From assembly GCF_902498805.1 (NCBI RefSeq), contig NZ_LR701577.1, forward strand, positions 1-64,000: DNA of 64,000 bases. Reading direction: 5' to 3'. This document shows, in pieces, positions 28,401-36,443 of this stretch. A program made the translations under genes and the position numbers. Source of the stretch: Imperialibacter sp. EC-SDR9 (GTDB lineage Bacteria > Bacteroidota > Bacteroidia > Cytophagales > Cyclobacteriaceae). Under the pieces are notes generated by a model. That model made no database searches and was not told where the DNA came from. It saw only the letters and a program-made list of their open reading frames with translations. Position 1 is the stretch's first letter. Every line of letters begins with the position of its first letter.

Positions 28401-28954
28401 TCATTAAAGAAGGTCTTCGACAAGGTTTCGACCGAAAAGGCCTCATTCAGATGCCTTTTTTCTTTTGGCGTTTCCTTAGCGAGATGAAATAACCTTGCGG
28501 CGGGCGTTTTCACCCGCTCACCATTGCCCAAAATGTAAGTGTACCTTTTGCGGTCACGAACGTCAATATCCTTGAAAGTAGCTTCATCAAACTCTTTAGT
28601 AACATAGGTAAATCTCCATGTGGGGTCATTGCCTTTAAACACAACCAAAGCAGCATCGACCAGTCCTGTTATGATGTAGTCTTCTATTAGTTTCCTAACT
28701 CCCACACGGTTCTTCGATAGCTTTACACCGTCTTTTATGTGGACTTCGTAAAAGCTGACGGTAGCGTCTTTCAGCACCACTTCAGCAATTCTATCAATAG
28801 AATCGGCAATATCAGTCTTATACTTTTGGTCGAAGTGCACAGACTCTGACTTCGCAAATACATCTACTTCCGGAAACACCGCATGTAATAGGTTAGTCCA
28901 CTTTTGTTTGTTGTAGGGACTGCTCAATACTTCACGAAGTTGATTTTCGGTCAT
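25421..28954 (-). CDS. Eco57I/PglX-like adenine DNA methyltransferase, probable Type IIG-like enzyme
   Basis: The 1177-aa product carries the N6-adenine methylase core: SAM motif DPAIGSGAFP (Asp471) and catalytic NPPY (717-720). An adjacent FYTPKPIVHFM segment is typical of this class. The C-terminal ~350 residues resemble target-recognition regions of Eco57I-type enzymes, ending in a helical LEKVIDSMVYKLYNLTYEE stretch. The N-terminal ~300 aa could hold a nuclease domain, but I see no certain catalytic motif, so cleavage by this protein is unproven. Size and layout also fit BREX PglX, though no other BREX gene is present. The start lies 10 bp after the helicase stop, indicating a joint system. 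Confidence 0.82.
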   Translation of the reverse strand: MTENQLREVLSSPYNKQKWTNLLHAVFPEVDVFAKSESVHFDQKYKTDIADSIDRIAEVVLKDATVSFYEVHIKDGVKLSKNRVGVRKLIEDYIITGLVDAALVVFKGNDPTWRFTYVTKEFDEATFKDIDVRDRKRYTYILGNGERVKTPAARLFHLAKETPKEKRHLNEAFSVETLSKTFFNEYREHYQNFVQFLTGKRMVKEKGKWKEVKLSSPNSSFVPVFGGDDKKARDFCKKLMGRITFLYFVQKKGWLGASTKEFKDGNRDFIRWCFDNCKDKGIFYNEWLRPLFFKALNEEREGSDFKLPNSTTTKIPFLNGGLFEEDDVDKKAVQIVFPSSLFSNDRKEYEQERGFLDFLDAFNFTIDEDSSKEQMVAVDPEMLGVIFENLLEDNKDKGAFYTPKPIVHFMCQETLTNYLLTSFRSKNLINSDQEEEFRGYFEDLVKKQEGAKLIDFEEELLLSLKNVKICDPAIGSGAFPVGILQEMVDIIEVFASVSDLAKSIWDLDTDEWNPAKIKIDIIQNSIYGVDTDPGAVDIARLRFWLSIIVDEDLPKPLPNLEYKIVTGNALLGKFKNEVIDIDWEVKGGNDLEKRIKDISRKITERQADFYRSTKGKEKIQQDIRSLKIELLLAQLDADKDKVGQSLRRQVSLFEDDQVKKAGLKVREAGFTKTIEKLKAIKKDASRHLPYFDWRLDFPEVMNPHVKANPGFDIVIANPPYMRVQELERLYPADKKFLEEKFENAKGAYDLANLFFELAVDLSNNHCSNCFIFPHKFFNAASSGVFRDYLLKGRYIDKIAHFGANMVFNEADTYTCISFFSKLPNEGFKIQKFPFKSDFISLMQDESQYSFVSYDKLKSASKSYGTNQFILFDAAIQYDVFTKMYLASKKLEDVFEDVFQGIATSKDDLYFLHNSSVDGEFIVGYNELADTEYKVERQFFKPILMGKNVHRYKKLSTSTYVFFPYIVDGKKAKPVLLDELKKNYPLTYAFVKDNEKAFKARERGKAESMDCWYAYIYPKNLTKFEQPKLSSMEICSDHPNVTLNFENLYHNTKVYSWVKRKHVETSYEYFLAISNSQLFWWFLLNTGDTLQGDARTFKTNYINPFPLPERVPQATDDLFKSKVEEVMELKAAGKDTKKLEKVIDSMVYKLYNLTYEEVTAIDGEFEFSEHEYQNLKLQ

Positions 28955-28964
28955 CGCTTACTTT

Positions 28965-31900
28965 TTACCCTGTAAAAGACTCAGATATAATTATTTCCGG
29001 CAAATCATTCTTCGCCAAAAGCTTGGTTTTCCTTTTTATCATTTGGTGGTCTTCCTCGTCATTATCCTTTGCAATTTCAGCCAGAGGATAGTCACTCAGA
29101 ACTGTGATGAGGCTCTCATACAACTCCGATTTTCTTAACCGCTGCGCCTGAGCGCTTTTGATAAGCTTGTTAATCTCCCGTGGTAGTTTTTGAAAAGCGC
29201 CCTTTCTTATTGCGTTTCTTGCGTTGAACATCAAGTCCTCTTCGTCAGGAGTAGCCAATTCGTATCCACGAAAATTGCCTAACAGTGCAACTGCTTTTTG
29301 TTCGTTCGGCCCCAACTTTACTGTTGCCTTATCACCAAGGTTTCTCAGGCTCGATTCGCTTTCAAACTCATTTAAGGCTATCTGTATTTGCTCGTGATGA
29401 TGCCCATGTAAAGGAAAAGCACGCTCGGAGACAGTAGATTTATAGATTCTTGCTGCTTCTATAAAAGTCAGCTCCTCAAGCTTAAAATCAGGAAAAACGA
29501 AGAAAAAGCTATCTCTGTGTCGATTTTTAAGATAAGCCAGGGTGCATTGCTTTGAGCGTACGTCTTTCCTTCCGCAACGTGCCCTTTTCGGAATCTTCTT
29601 TTGAATTCTTCGAAACTCGTCCGGGTTCTGGTCACGGAACTGCCGAAGCCAGTTAAGAAACTCCAGTCTTTCATCCTTTTCTTCTTCGGGCACCTTTTCG
29701 AAAAGCCCGTAGCTATTGAACTCCTCTTCAGTTGAATAGATCTGGCTATCTTCCCCAAGAGCAGAATGAAAAGCCTGTAATTTTATGTAGGCTTTCTTAT
29801 TCAACTCGATTTGATCATCTGTTTCTGCGGTGGGAAAAAAGTTATAAATGTAGATGTACTCAGAGGGGGTGCCAACCCGGTTGACCCGCCCTATCCTCTG
29901 CATAAGTCGGGTGGCATTCCAGGGAATATCATAGTTCACTACCACATTGGAGCGGTGCAAATTGACTCCTTCTGCTAATACTTCTGTGGTAATAATAATG
30001 TCGTAATTGTTTTCTCTAAGGGCAGGGTTATAATTAGCATCGAAATTTTTGGCGATAGTTTCAGCCAAGTCTTTCTGATTGCCGCTGCTGACACTTAATA
30101 GTTTACTAAAACCATCCTCATTAAGCCGCTCAGTTATGTATTCGGTGGTCTCCTTTGATTCTGAGAAGATAATTAGCTTGTGATTGTCATTAATGCCGCT
30201 GTCCAAAAAATTATCGATCTGATCTCTGAGTTTGTCATATTTCGGATCCTGAGTTACTTTTCCCCATTCACTGACCAATTCATTCAAAATGCTTTCGTCC
30301 CGAAAAATGCCATCTACAAATTCTTTGTCAAAGTCCTCCACGGCAAACGCCTGAATCAGTTCGGGATCGGAACTCTCCCGAAGTATTTCCTCTAAGTCGT
30401 CCTCTTTATCATTAAGTATAAACTCATTTACATTAAGCTTAGGGGCAATATAAATTCTACCTTTTTCAATCATTTTGAGCATGGCGGTATTGGCATCCCT
30501 AAACCGCTTTAATGATTTCTTAAAGGCATAAAAGCTGCTATCGATTCGCTTTACAAGCAGTATGCGCATGATATTAGCCAGCTGCTCAGAAATGACGTCA
30601 GCCCTTTTGTTAAAGTACTTGTCCTTAACTTCTTTGGGCAAAAACTTGATGGCCTGATATCTATAGTACCCCAAGCCATTTCGGTTGCCTTTGAGTAACT
30701 GAATAGTTTTATCATAAAGCACATTCAAATCTGGTTTAAGAACATACAGAACCTGGCGTGGGGGTATAATCTTAGGAAAACGCTCCCCTTGAGAGCTTAA
30801 GTCTTCCCAGTACTGGGGCGTATTTTCAATATCCGTCCGTGTTCTTCTTACTATAATCGGGGTAAGAATTTTCACCCGAATGTCTTCATAAATTTTCTTC
30901 ACTTCCCTGGCAATAACAGTACGGTCTCGCTCTTTCCTTAGCTTCTCGTAGGTATCGATATGTGGTCGGAAAAAATGCTGAAGATTCCCCACTTCCAGGG
31001 TGGATCTCTTGGCATCCTGAAAAAGGTAAATCTGGTTACGTATATCCTCAGGTCTATTGTTCAATGGCGTAGCCGTGATAAGGATTACTTTCTTTTTAAA
31101 GGTTCCGTCGAGTTGTTTTCTTTTGCAGGGGGTCTTACAGAGTTTTTGAAGCTGGTTAAACATTTCTGATTCATCACTCCGGAATTTATGAGCTTCATCA
31201 ATCAGGATAAGGTCATAGTCTTCCGGGTGTTTAATCTTATGCAAAGAGCCATTGGTGATAAGCTCCCAGTTAGGAAACTCAAAATCTCGAAGGGTCTTCT
31301 GCCAGCTTGGTTCAAGTGCAGGGGGATGAACTATGAGGGTTTTGGTTCGGTAGCCGTTACTGAAATAGAACTTCTTTGCTATGATTGTGGCAATCACCGT
31401 TTTTCCCAAGCCCACCACATCAGATAAGAAAAACCCGCCGTGCTTTAACAACTTGTTATAGCCGTCGTTCACCGCATCGACCTGATAGGCGAGCTTTTTA
31501 TAGCCTTTGGGAAGATCGGTTATCGATTCAGGATCATACTCGATACTACTGCCGAAGTACTCAATAAGAAACTTTACATATATCTCGAAAGGGGAAAATT
31601 CATCGTTGATGTATGTCTCAAGCTTCGCCTTTTGAATAATCTGAGGCGATATATCAATCGATTCGTCCCAGAGCGCTTCGAATGTTTTCAACGAAAAGGC
31701 AACGTCATCAAAATCCCGCAGTTCAACATTGAACTCAAAGTTACGCTCCAGCCCGGATTCGGTGAGGTTGCTTGATCCTGATATTACAGACCCGCTATTG
31801 TGCTCATTCCAGTTGGCAGGACGAAAAATGTATATTTTGGCATGAATGTTCTTATCAGGATGAGCCTTGATTTCGATTCTGCCGCTTCCCACGTCTCTAA

Positions 31901-32237
31901 TAAACTCAAGTATGCCTTCCTCTACTTCTTTGTCATAGTTGGCTTCCTGAATATCTTCTACCAAACGTCTGTAAAATTCCTCACGAGTCTCATTTGCATT
32001 AAACTTAAACTCAAGACCTTTTAAAGACGCTTCAGTCATTAGGTGATCGACATCAATCCCCACCAGAATCCTAATTTTAGTCACTTTCTGTAGAAACCCC
32101 CTCACTCTGAAGTAACCGGAGGATCTAAAGAATCCCACCAGAGCATCGAAAAAAGCTACCTGTGTATGAGTGAATATTCCCTCAAATTTCTTGATTAGTG
32201 TATTTTCTGTAGAGTTGGTGAAAAACTTGGTTGACAT
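28965..32237 (-). CDS. PLD-domain SNF2-type helicase
   Basis: The 1090-aa product begins with a phospholipase-D-like nuclease domain with one HxK motif (His132, Lys134 in IHAKIYIF) followed by GSSNLT. An SNF2 superfamily-2 motor follows: Walker A VGLGKT (Lys279), DEAH box (Asp347) LIDEAHKF, motif III ITATPLNN and motif VI QRIGRVNRVG. The C-terminal third is helical and charged. Such PLD-SNF2 proteins accompany methylases in several phage-defence systems, where they are expected to translocate on DNA and may cut it. It is the first gene of the six-gene operon, opposite the HTH regulator across a 140-bp divergent promoter region. Confidence 0.85.
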   Translation of the reverse strand: MSTKFFTNSTENTLIKKFEGIFTHTQVAFFDALVGFFRSSGYFRVRGFLQKVTKIRILVGIDVDHLMTEASLKGLEFKFNANETREEFYRRLVEDIQEANYDKEVEEGILEFIRDVGSGRIEIKAHPDKNIHAKIYIFRPANWNEHNSGSVISGSSNLTESGLERNFEFNVELRDFDDVAFSLKTFEALWDESIDISPQIIQKAKLETYINDEFSPFEIYVKFLIEYFGSSIEYDPESITDLPKGYKKLAYQVDAVNDGYNKLLKHGGFFLSDVVGLGKTVIATIIAKKFYFSNGYRTKTLIVHPPALEPSWQKTLRDFEFPNWELITNGSLHKIKHPEDYDLILIDEAHKFRSDESEMFNQLQKLCKTPCKRKQLDGTFKKKVILITATPLNNRPEDIRNQIYLFQDAKRSTLEVGNLQHFFRPHIDTYEKLRKERDRTVIAREVKKIYEDIRVKILTPIIVRRTRTDIENTPQYWEDLSSQGERFPKIIPPRQVLYVLKPDLNVLYDKTIQLLKGNRNGLGYYRYQAIKFLPKEVKDKYFNKRADVISEQLANIMRILLVKRIDSSFYAFKKSLKRFRDANTAMLKMIEKGRIYIAPKLNVNEFILNDKEDDLEEILRESSDPELIQAFAVEDFDKEFVDGIFRDESILNELVSEWGKVTQDPKYDKLRDQIDNFLDSGINDNHKLIIFSESKETTEYITERLNEDGFSKLLSVSSGNQKDLAETIAKNFDANYNPALRENNYDIIITTEVLAEGVNLHRSNVVVNYDIPWNATRLMQRIGRVNRVGTPSEYIYIYNFFPTAETDDQIELNKKAYIKLQAFHSALGEDSQIYSTEEEFNSYGLFEKVPEEEKDERLEFLNWLRQFRDQNPDEFRRIQKKIPKRARCGRKDVRSKQCTLAYLKNRHRDSFFFVFPDFKLEELTFIEAARIYKSTVSERAFPLHGHHHEQIQIALNEFESESSLRNLGDKATVKLGPNEQKAVALLGNFRGYELATPDEEDLMFNARNAIRKGAFQKLPREINKLIKSAQAQRLRKSELYESLITVLSDYPLAEIAKDNDEEDHQMIKRKTKLLAKNDLPEIIISESFTG

Positions 32238-32305
32238 CAGGCTAGATTGTTCCTCAGAGAATAATGGCTAAAATGGGAAAAAATTGTGAGATATACTTAG
32301 GGAAG

Positions 32306-32374
32306 TTTCGCAGCCATACCTGCGGAAAGTAATCTCTTGGCAAAGTAATTGATTAGGAAAAAGCTTTCGCCAAG
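32306..32374. promoter_or_regulatory. Two inverted repeats in the divergent promoter region
   Basis: Between the divergent helicase and HTH genes lie two imperfect inverted repeats. TTTCGCAG/CTGCGGAAA occupies 32306-32328 and CTTGGCAAAG/CTTTCGCCAAG occupies 32336-32374. The second ends 3 bp before the ATG of the HTH gene. They are candidate operators for that regulator and could control both transcription units. This is inferred from position and symmetry only. Confidence 0.45.
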
Positions 32375-32377
32375 CAA

Positions 32378-32902
32378 ATGAAGAAAAATAGCAAAAGAAA
32401 AGACCTCATGATCGGCTTCCATGATCGACTCAGGTTGGCAATGGAGGTTAGAGCAGAATCACAATCATCACTCGCCAGGCAGTTAGATCTAACCCAGCCT
32501 GAAATTCATTATTATCTTAAGGGAAAGATCAAACCACGGCCCATCGTCAGACAAAAGCTGGCTTATGTATTAAAGGTCAGCTACCTATGGCTTGCCTGGG
32601 GCAGAGGTGAGCTCGTCGCCTTTGAAACTGGCTATCCCATTGAGGAGTTTCATCAAAATTTTGAGGAGAGGTTCATTTTCCTGTTTTGGAGTAGAGGTAT
32701 TAGTGTGCAACAACTTGCCAGCACCATGGAAGTATCCTATAATGAAATTGAATATTGGATGGAGGGTGATAGATATCCCACTGAAGAAAAGTTGGATAGG
32801 GTTTGTGAGATTTTTAAGGTTTCCAGGTCATGGCTGGAGGAAAAGTCGAACTTATGCATGACAGTTGAGAAAAAAATACTGGGGGTTAACTCACTTTATT
32901 GA
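32378..32902 (+). CDS. Double helix-turn-helix transcriptional regulator
   Basis: The 174-aa product has two XRE-like HTH units. The first is around residues 15-60 (SQSSLARQLDLTQPEIHYYLKGK) and the second around 100-150 (SVQQLASTMEVSYNEIEYWMEG, then LDRVCEIFKVSRSWL). Duplicated HTH proteins of this kind usually act as repressors. It is divergent from the restriction operon and heads the plus-strand cassette (70 bp to the next gene), so it probably controls one or both. Inverted repeats directly in front of its start codon suggest autoregulation. Confidence 0.75.
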   Translation: MKKNSKRKDLMIGFHDRLRLAMEVRAESQSSLARQLDLTQPEIHYYLKGKIKPRPIVRQKLAYVLKVSYLWLAWGRGELVAFETGYPIEEFHQNFEERFIFLFWSRGISVQQLASTMEVSYNEIEYWMEGDRYPTEEKLDRVCEIFKVSRSWLEEKSNLCMTVEKKILGVNSLY

Positions 32903-32972
32903 TATATATGGATGATTTACCTACTTTTGGATCGACATAATTATCGAAGCAGTTACTTAACTTTTCGTAATT

Positions 32973-34982
32973 ATGTTGTACCAACAAATTCTTGACGCTC
33001 TCAAAGAGCAAAATTACTCTCAGGCTCTTGATCTAATTGATGAGGATCGGGTCGAAGAGTTTTTTAATCCGCTGCATTCCAGGTTCTTCGCCAAACAGTC
33101 TTTACTCCCAGAGGATGAAAATTTCTGGAATGTTCTTTTCTTACATGAAAAGAGTTCAATAGTATTTCGATCTGAGTTCATTTATTCTTTTCTAGAGACG
33201 TTCTGGAAAAGACAAAGCTTCTCCAGAGACCTGATCAGAGCTTTTACTGACAGGCACCCGAAGAAGTTTGTTGAGTCGCTGAGATTGAGTGGGTACTTTT
33301 TGGAAGACCATTACTTCAAGAATATCAGAAAAGCATTTGAGAACCCATCTCCGTACCTAAGTAACCACTTCAATTGGATGGATCGGCTTCGATCTAAGAA
33401 GAACAGCTATGTAAAGGAAATTGATCAATTGGAGTCAAGGCTGAAGGAAGTAAGTCTGGCTCAGACACTGACCTCAATTGTCGTTTGGTGGGTTTCTCCT
33501 GGATATGAAGACCGATCACAGACACATTTTAAATATGAGGCAGTCAATAAGCTGTTCATCAAATATTTTCAGCAGCACCCCAATAGCGGAGAAAAAATTG
33601 ACTTCGAGTCAGTGGTGAAACGGTATGCCGCCGAGATTGCAGAATTGGCCAAGAGAGGCAAGAAGCCAGTCGTGATGCAGGCGCTGGATAAGATTTACAA
33701 CTATTTAAGGTTTGAAAGTTCTGAAATCGATGTATATCGATTTGATTTACAAGACGACTTTGATGAAGGGGAGTATCTAATAGACAAAAGAGCCAGGATG
33801 AAGTTTATTGAGAATGGAAATAAGCTTTATGCCTTCGAAACTCTCAATTCAATACTGGCAATTTTTGAAACTGACGATCGGGCACATCGTGATAATATTT
33901 CCTTCAAGGGAGACTCGGAAATAGACCAGAATGCCAATCAACATGCATTGGCCTTGAATAATTCAGTCGCAACAATTCTTGAATACCTCGGTCAAGAAGG
34001 AATTATAAGCAATACACAACTTCTATACATTAATATCCTCGCTCTACTGAATGTACATGCCCAAATGCGTTTTTTAATACCATTCAATTCTGTGTTGTCG
34101 GCTGGTATCCATCCAGTTGTAACACTTATGAGAATTCTATTTGTAGATGAAGGCAAAGGGTGTCCGATACAGGTTGAAACAAAAGATTCATTTCGATCAA
34201 AAACGCTTAGTTCATTGGGCGGCACATTGATCGAGGCCGAAATTACAGATGCCGTCAATTTGAGTGCAACCTCAACAAATGAGATACATGAGTCAGGGAA
34301 ATTAAACATTATAGCAACGCCCAATATCCGAACCGGCAATGGTTCGATGATAAGACTTCTGCCGCTCTTGGCGGTTCAAAATACAGCTTTTGCTGGTTTG
34401 GAAACTCTATTTAACATGTTAAGGGATGAAAATAGAACGGCAGATAAAGACTTTGAATTAAAAATTGCAACTCACTTTAGAAAAACTGGACTTCAAGTAT
34501 TGAACAGGATACAGGTTGATAACGCAGTAGAGATTGACGTTGGTATCTACGAAAAGGGACAATTACTAATTCTCGAAATCAAACGTAATAAGTTCAGGAA
34601 AGACAGCGAATGGATATGGAAGGACAGGACAGACGGCCTTCAAAAAGCATCCCGCCAACTGTATAAGGTACAGGAGAGCTCAATTTTGGCAACAAAACTC
34701 TCGGAACACTGGCCAGATCTTGAGATAGGCAACTGTGACATCCACAGCCTGATCGTTACGCCCTGGTTTGAATACGACCATGAATTTATCGGAAGATATC
34801 AAAAGGTCTCCTGGTTTGAGATCAAATGGGTACTCGAACAAATGAAACCCATGTGGGAAAATTCGGAAAACAAACTGGCTACCATCATTCAGTTGATTGA
34901 AAATGACCAGGTATGGCCGGAGATATTTCGTAAATCTAAAGAGTTCGACGATTTGATGAAGTCTTCTTCGCAGGAAAGCTAG
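32973..34982 (+). CDS. 669-aa protein with C-terminal PD-(D/E)XK nuclease-like motif
   Basis: The first ~480 residues are helical and match no family I know. Near the C-terminus the pattern EIDVGIY...LLILEIKRNK gives Glu520, Asp522, Glu535 and Lys537. This is the strand-turn-strand arrangement of PD-(D/E)XK nucleases of the NERD/VRR kind, preceded by the helix KDFELKIATHFRK. A nuclease effector of a defence system is a reasonable inference. The gene lies 70 bp after the HTH regulator and 28 bp before the viperin-like gene on the same strand, so the three probably form an operon. Composition is AT-rich. No signal peptide or transmembrane helix is evident. Confidence 0.75.
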   Translation: MLYQQILDALKEQNYSQALDLIDEDRVEEFFNPLHSRFFAKQSLLPEDENFWNVLFLHEKSSIVFRSEFIYSFLETFWKRQSFSRDLIRAFTDRHPKKFVESLRLSGYFLEDHYFKNIRKAFENPSPYLSNHFNWMDRLRSKKNSYVKEIDQLESRLKEVSLAQTLTSIVVWWVSPGYEDRSQTHFKYEAVNKLFIKYFQQHPNSGEKIDFESVVKRYAAEIAELAKRGKKPVVMQALDKIYNYLRFESSEIDVYRFDLQDDFDEGEYLIDKRARMKFIENGNKLYAFETLNSILAIFETDDRAHRDNISFKGDSEIDQNANQHALALNNSVATILEYLGQEGIISNTQLLYINILALLNVHAQMRFLIPFNSVLSAGIHPVVTLMRILFVDEGKGCPIQVETKDSFRSKTLSSLGGTLIEAEITDAVNLSATSTNEIHESGKLNIIATPNIRTGNGSMIRLLPLLAVQNTAFAGLETLFNMLRDENRTADKDFELKIATHFRKTGLQVLNRIQVDNAVEIDVGIYEKGQLLILEIKRNKFRKDSEWIWKDRTDGLQKASRQLYKVQESSILATKLSEHWPDLEIGNCDIHSLIVTPWFEYDHEFIGRYQKVSWFEIKWVLEQMKPMWENSENKLATIIQLIENDQVWPEIFRKSKEFDDLMKSSSQES

Positions 34983-35010
34983 CGGTTGTTTAACCCTAAA
35001 TTTTCTTGTT

Positions 35011-35877
35011 ATGAATGATCAAACGATCTCTGCGGTCAACTACCATTTGAACCGCAATTGCAACATGCACTGCAAGTTCTGCTTCGCTACTTTTCGGGAT
35101 ATCGACCACGCAAATTCACGTATGGAAGAGCACATTAGCATCATTAAGCAATGTGCGCTGGCAGGCATCAGGAAGATAAATTTTGCAGGAGGTGAGCCGA
35201 CACTTTTAAAGCATTTGCCAACGTTACTTCGTGTGTCGAAAGAGTTGGGTATGGTGACGTCCATTGTGACTAATGGAAGTCGATTACTCGATGAAGCGGT
35301 TTGGCGTTCTGTTTCTCGCTTTTTGGATATCCTTGGACTAAGTGTAGATAGTATAAATGAGCACCTTAATGTTCGCTCAGGCAGGGCATTAAACAAAAAC
35401 CAGCAAGCCCTTACAGAAGAAAGCTATTTCGGGCTGGCGGAAAAGGCTCGGCTAGAAGGAATTCCTGTTAAGCTGAATACTGTAGTCTCTAACTACAACT
35501 GGCAGGATGATTTGTCTCATTTCGTGAGAGAGGTGGCCCCGGTTCGGTGGAAAATATTTCAAGTATTGCCAATCCTCGGCCAAAATGATCGATATAAGGA
35601 GGAGTACCTTATCACTGACTCAATGTTTTCTAAATACATTGAAAGGCATAAAGCGGCATTGCCAAATGTTCCAATTATTGCTGAGGAAAATGATTTGATG
35701 ATGGGCTCCTATCTTATGATTAGTCCGGACGGGCGATTCTTTGACAACACCAAAGGAACACACAGCTACAGTAGCCCGATTCTTGAAAGTAGTTTTGATT
35801 ACGCCTTGTCTGAGATTGCTGTTTCGAAGAAAAAATTTCTCCAAAGAGAGGGCGAGTACTTTAACAAACTTGCCTAA
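35011..35877 (+). CDS. Prokaryotic viperin (pVip), radical SAM antiviral enzyme
   Basis: The 288-aa product matches viperins along its length. It has the radical-SAM CxxxCxxC cluster (Cys17, Cys21, Cys24 in NCNMHCKFCFATF), KINFAGGEP, SIVTNGSRL, FLDILGLSVDS, VKLNTVV and the diagnostic PVRWKIFQVLPI. It ends with GSYLMISPDGRFFDN and FLQREGEY. Viperins convert CTP, UTP or GTP to 3'-deoxy-3',4'-didehydro analogues that stop viral RNA synthesis. The N-terminal amphipathic region of animal viperin is absent, as expected in bacteria. A nucleotide kinase gene often sits beside pVips but is absent here. Its neighbours are instead a PD-(D/E)XK protein 28 bp upstream and an HTH regulator. The family call is strong; nucleotide preference cannot be read. 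Confidence 0.92.
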   Translation: MNDQTISAVNYHLNRNCNMHCKFCFATFRDIDHANSRMEEHISIIKQCALAGIRKINFAGGEPTLLKHLPTLLRVSKELGMVTSIVTNGSRLLDEAVWRSVSRFLDILGLSVDSINEHLNVRSGRALNKNQQALTEESYFGLAEKARLEGIPVKLNTVVSNYNWQDDLSHFVREVAPVRWKIFQVLPILGQNDRYKEEYLITDSMFSKYIERHKAALPNVPIIAEENDLMMGSYLMISPDGRFFDNTKGTHSYSSPILESSFDYALSEIAVSKKKFLQREGEYFNKLA

Positions 35878-36233
35878 CTGGCAGGAGGGGTTGCGTGCGT
35901 CGAAGGGATTTCGCTCCGAGACTGGGGGACTTCTCCGCTGCACTGCGAAGTGACGTTCAGGGTAAAGATCGACCTCCGAACTAGCGACACTTCTTCCATA
36001 ATATCTAGTTAAAGGAATGCCTTCTTGCGTGAGGGACTGAGCCATTGTTGGAGCCCGCTGTTGGTTTTCGAGCGTTGGCCGGCGACTGGTGATGGCCCGA
36101 CCCCTGCCGCCGAAACGGGTTGTCGGGTGAGTGGTAACACTCCGGCGGCAAGGGGGCACGCCCAAGTCATTGAAGTATTTTTTGATTGGGTGATGGAGAG
36201 ATTGGGGTGCAACTTTTCATTTCGTCGGGGAAG
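35878..36233. other. Non-coding region with dispersed repeat and inverted repeats
   Basis: The spacer after the viperin gene. It contains a second copy of the 33-bp GCTGCACTGCGAA element (35925-35957). A long GC-rich inverted repeat (CCCCTGCCGCCG near 36099-36110 with CGGCGGCAAGGGG near 36143-36155) also lies here. No gene is supported. Confidence 0.5.
35925..35957 (+). repeat. 33-bp dispersed repeat, copy 2
   Basis: GGGGACTTCTCCGCTGCACT and the following GCGAAGTGACGTT match 16555-16587 with a few substitutions, in the same orientation. It lies 50 bp past the viperin stop. Confidence 0.55.
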
Positions 36234-36443
36234 ATTAAAGAGGTTACTAAGTGCTGAAGCGCAGAGAGTAACCTCTTTAATAGTTAACGTTGAGATTAAA
36301 GAGGTTACTATTTGCAGGGGCGCAGAGAGTAACCTCTTTAATTTGGTTCTGTTGCAGGAGCGCAGGGAGTAACCTCATCAATAGTTCACGTTGGGATTAA
36401 AGAGGTTACTACTTGCAGGAAAGCAGAGAGTAACCTCTTTAAT
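36234..36443. repeat. Array of long hairpins with 61-bp period
   Basis: Three perfect 15-bp stems (ATTAAAGAGGTTACT with AGTAACCTCTTTAAT) lie at 36234-36281, 36295-36342 and 36396-36443, each with an 18-nt loop ending in GCAGAG. Between the last two is a damaged unit (about 36343-36395) that keeps only the right arm, partly altered. The full unit is 61 bp. The right arm of the last hairpin overlaps the stop codon of the minus-strand DUF885 gene. It may block read-through, but no U-tract is seen. Confidence 0.85.

Noticed and set aside
25421-32237. Assignment of the methylase and helicase to BREX or DISARM
   Set aside because: Other marker genes (pglZ, brxC, drmA, drmB) are absent; only single domains are shared.
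36234-36443. The array was considered as a CRISPR locus
   Set aside because: Repeats are inverted stems with nearly identical loops and spacers, so there are no unique spacers, and no cas genes are nearby.
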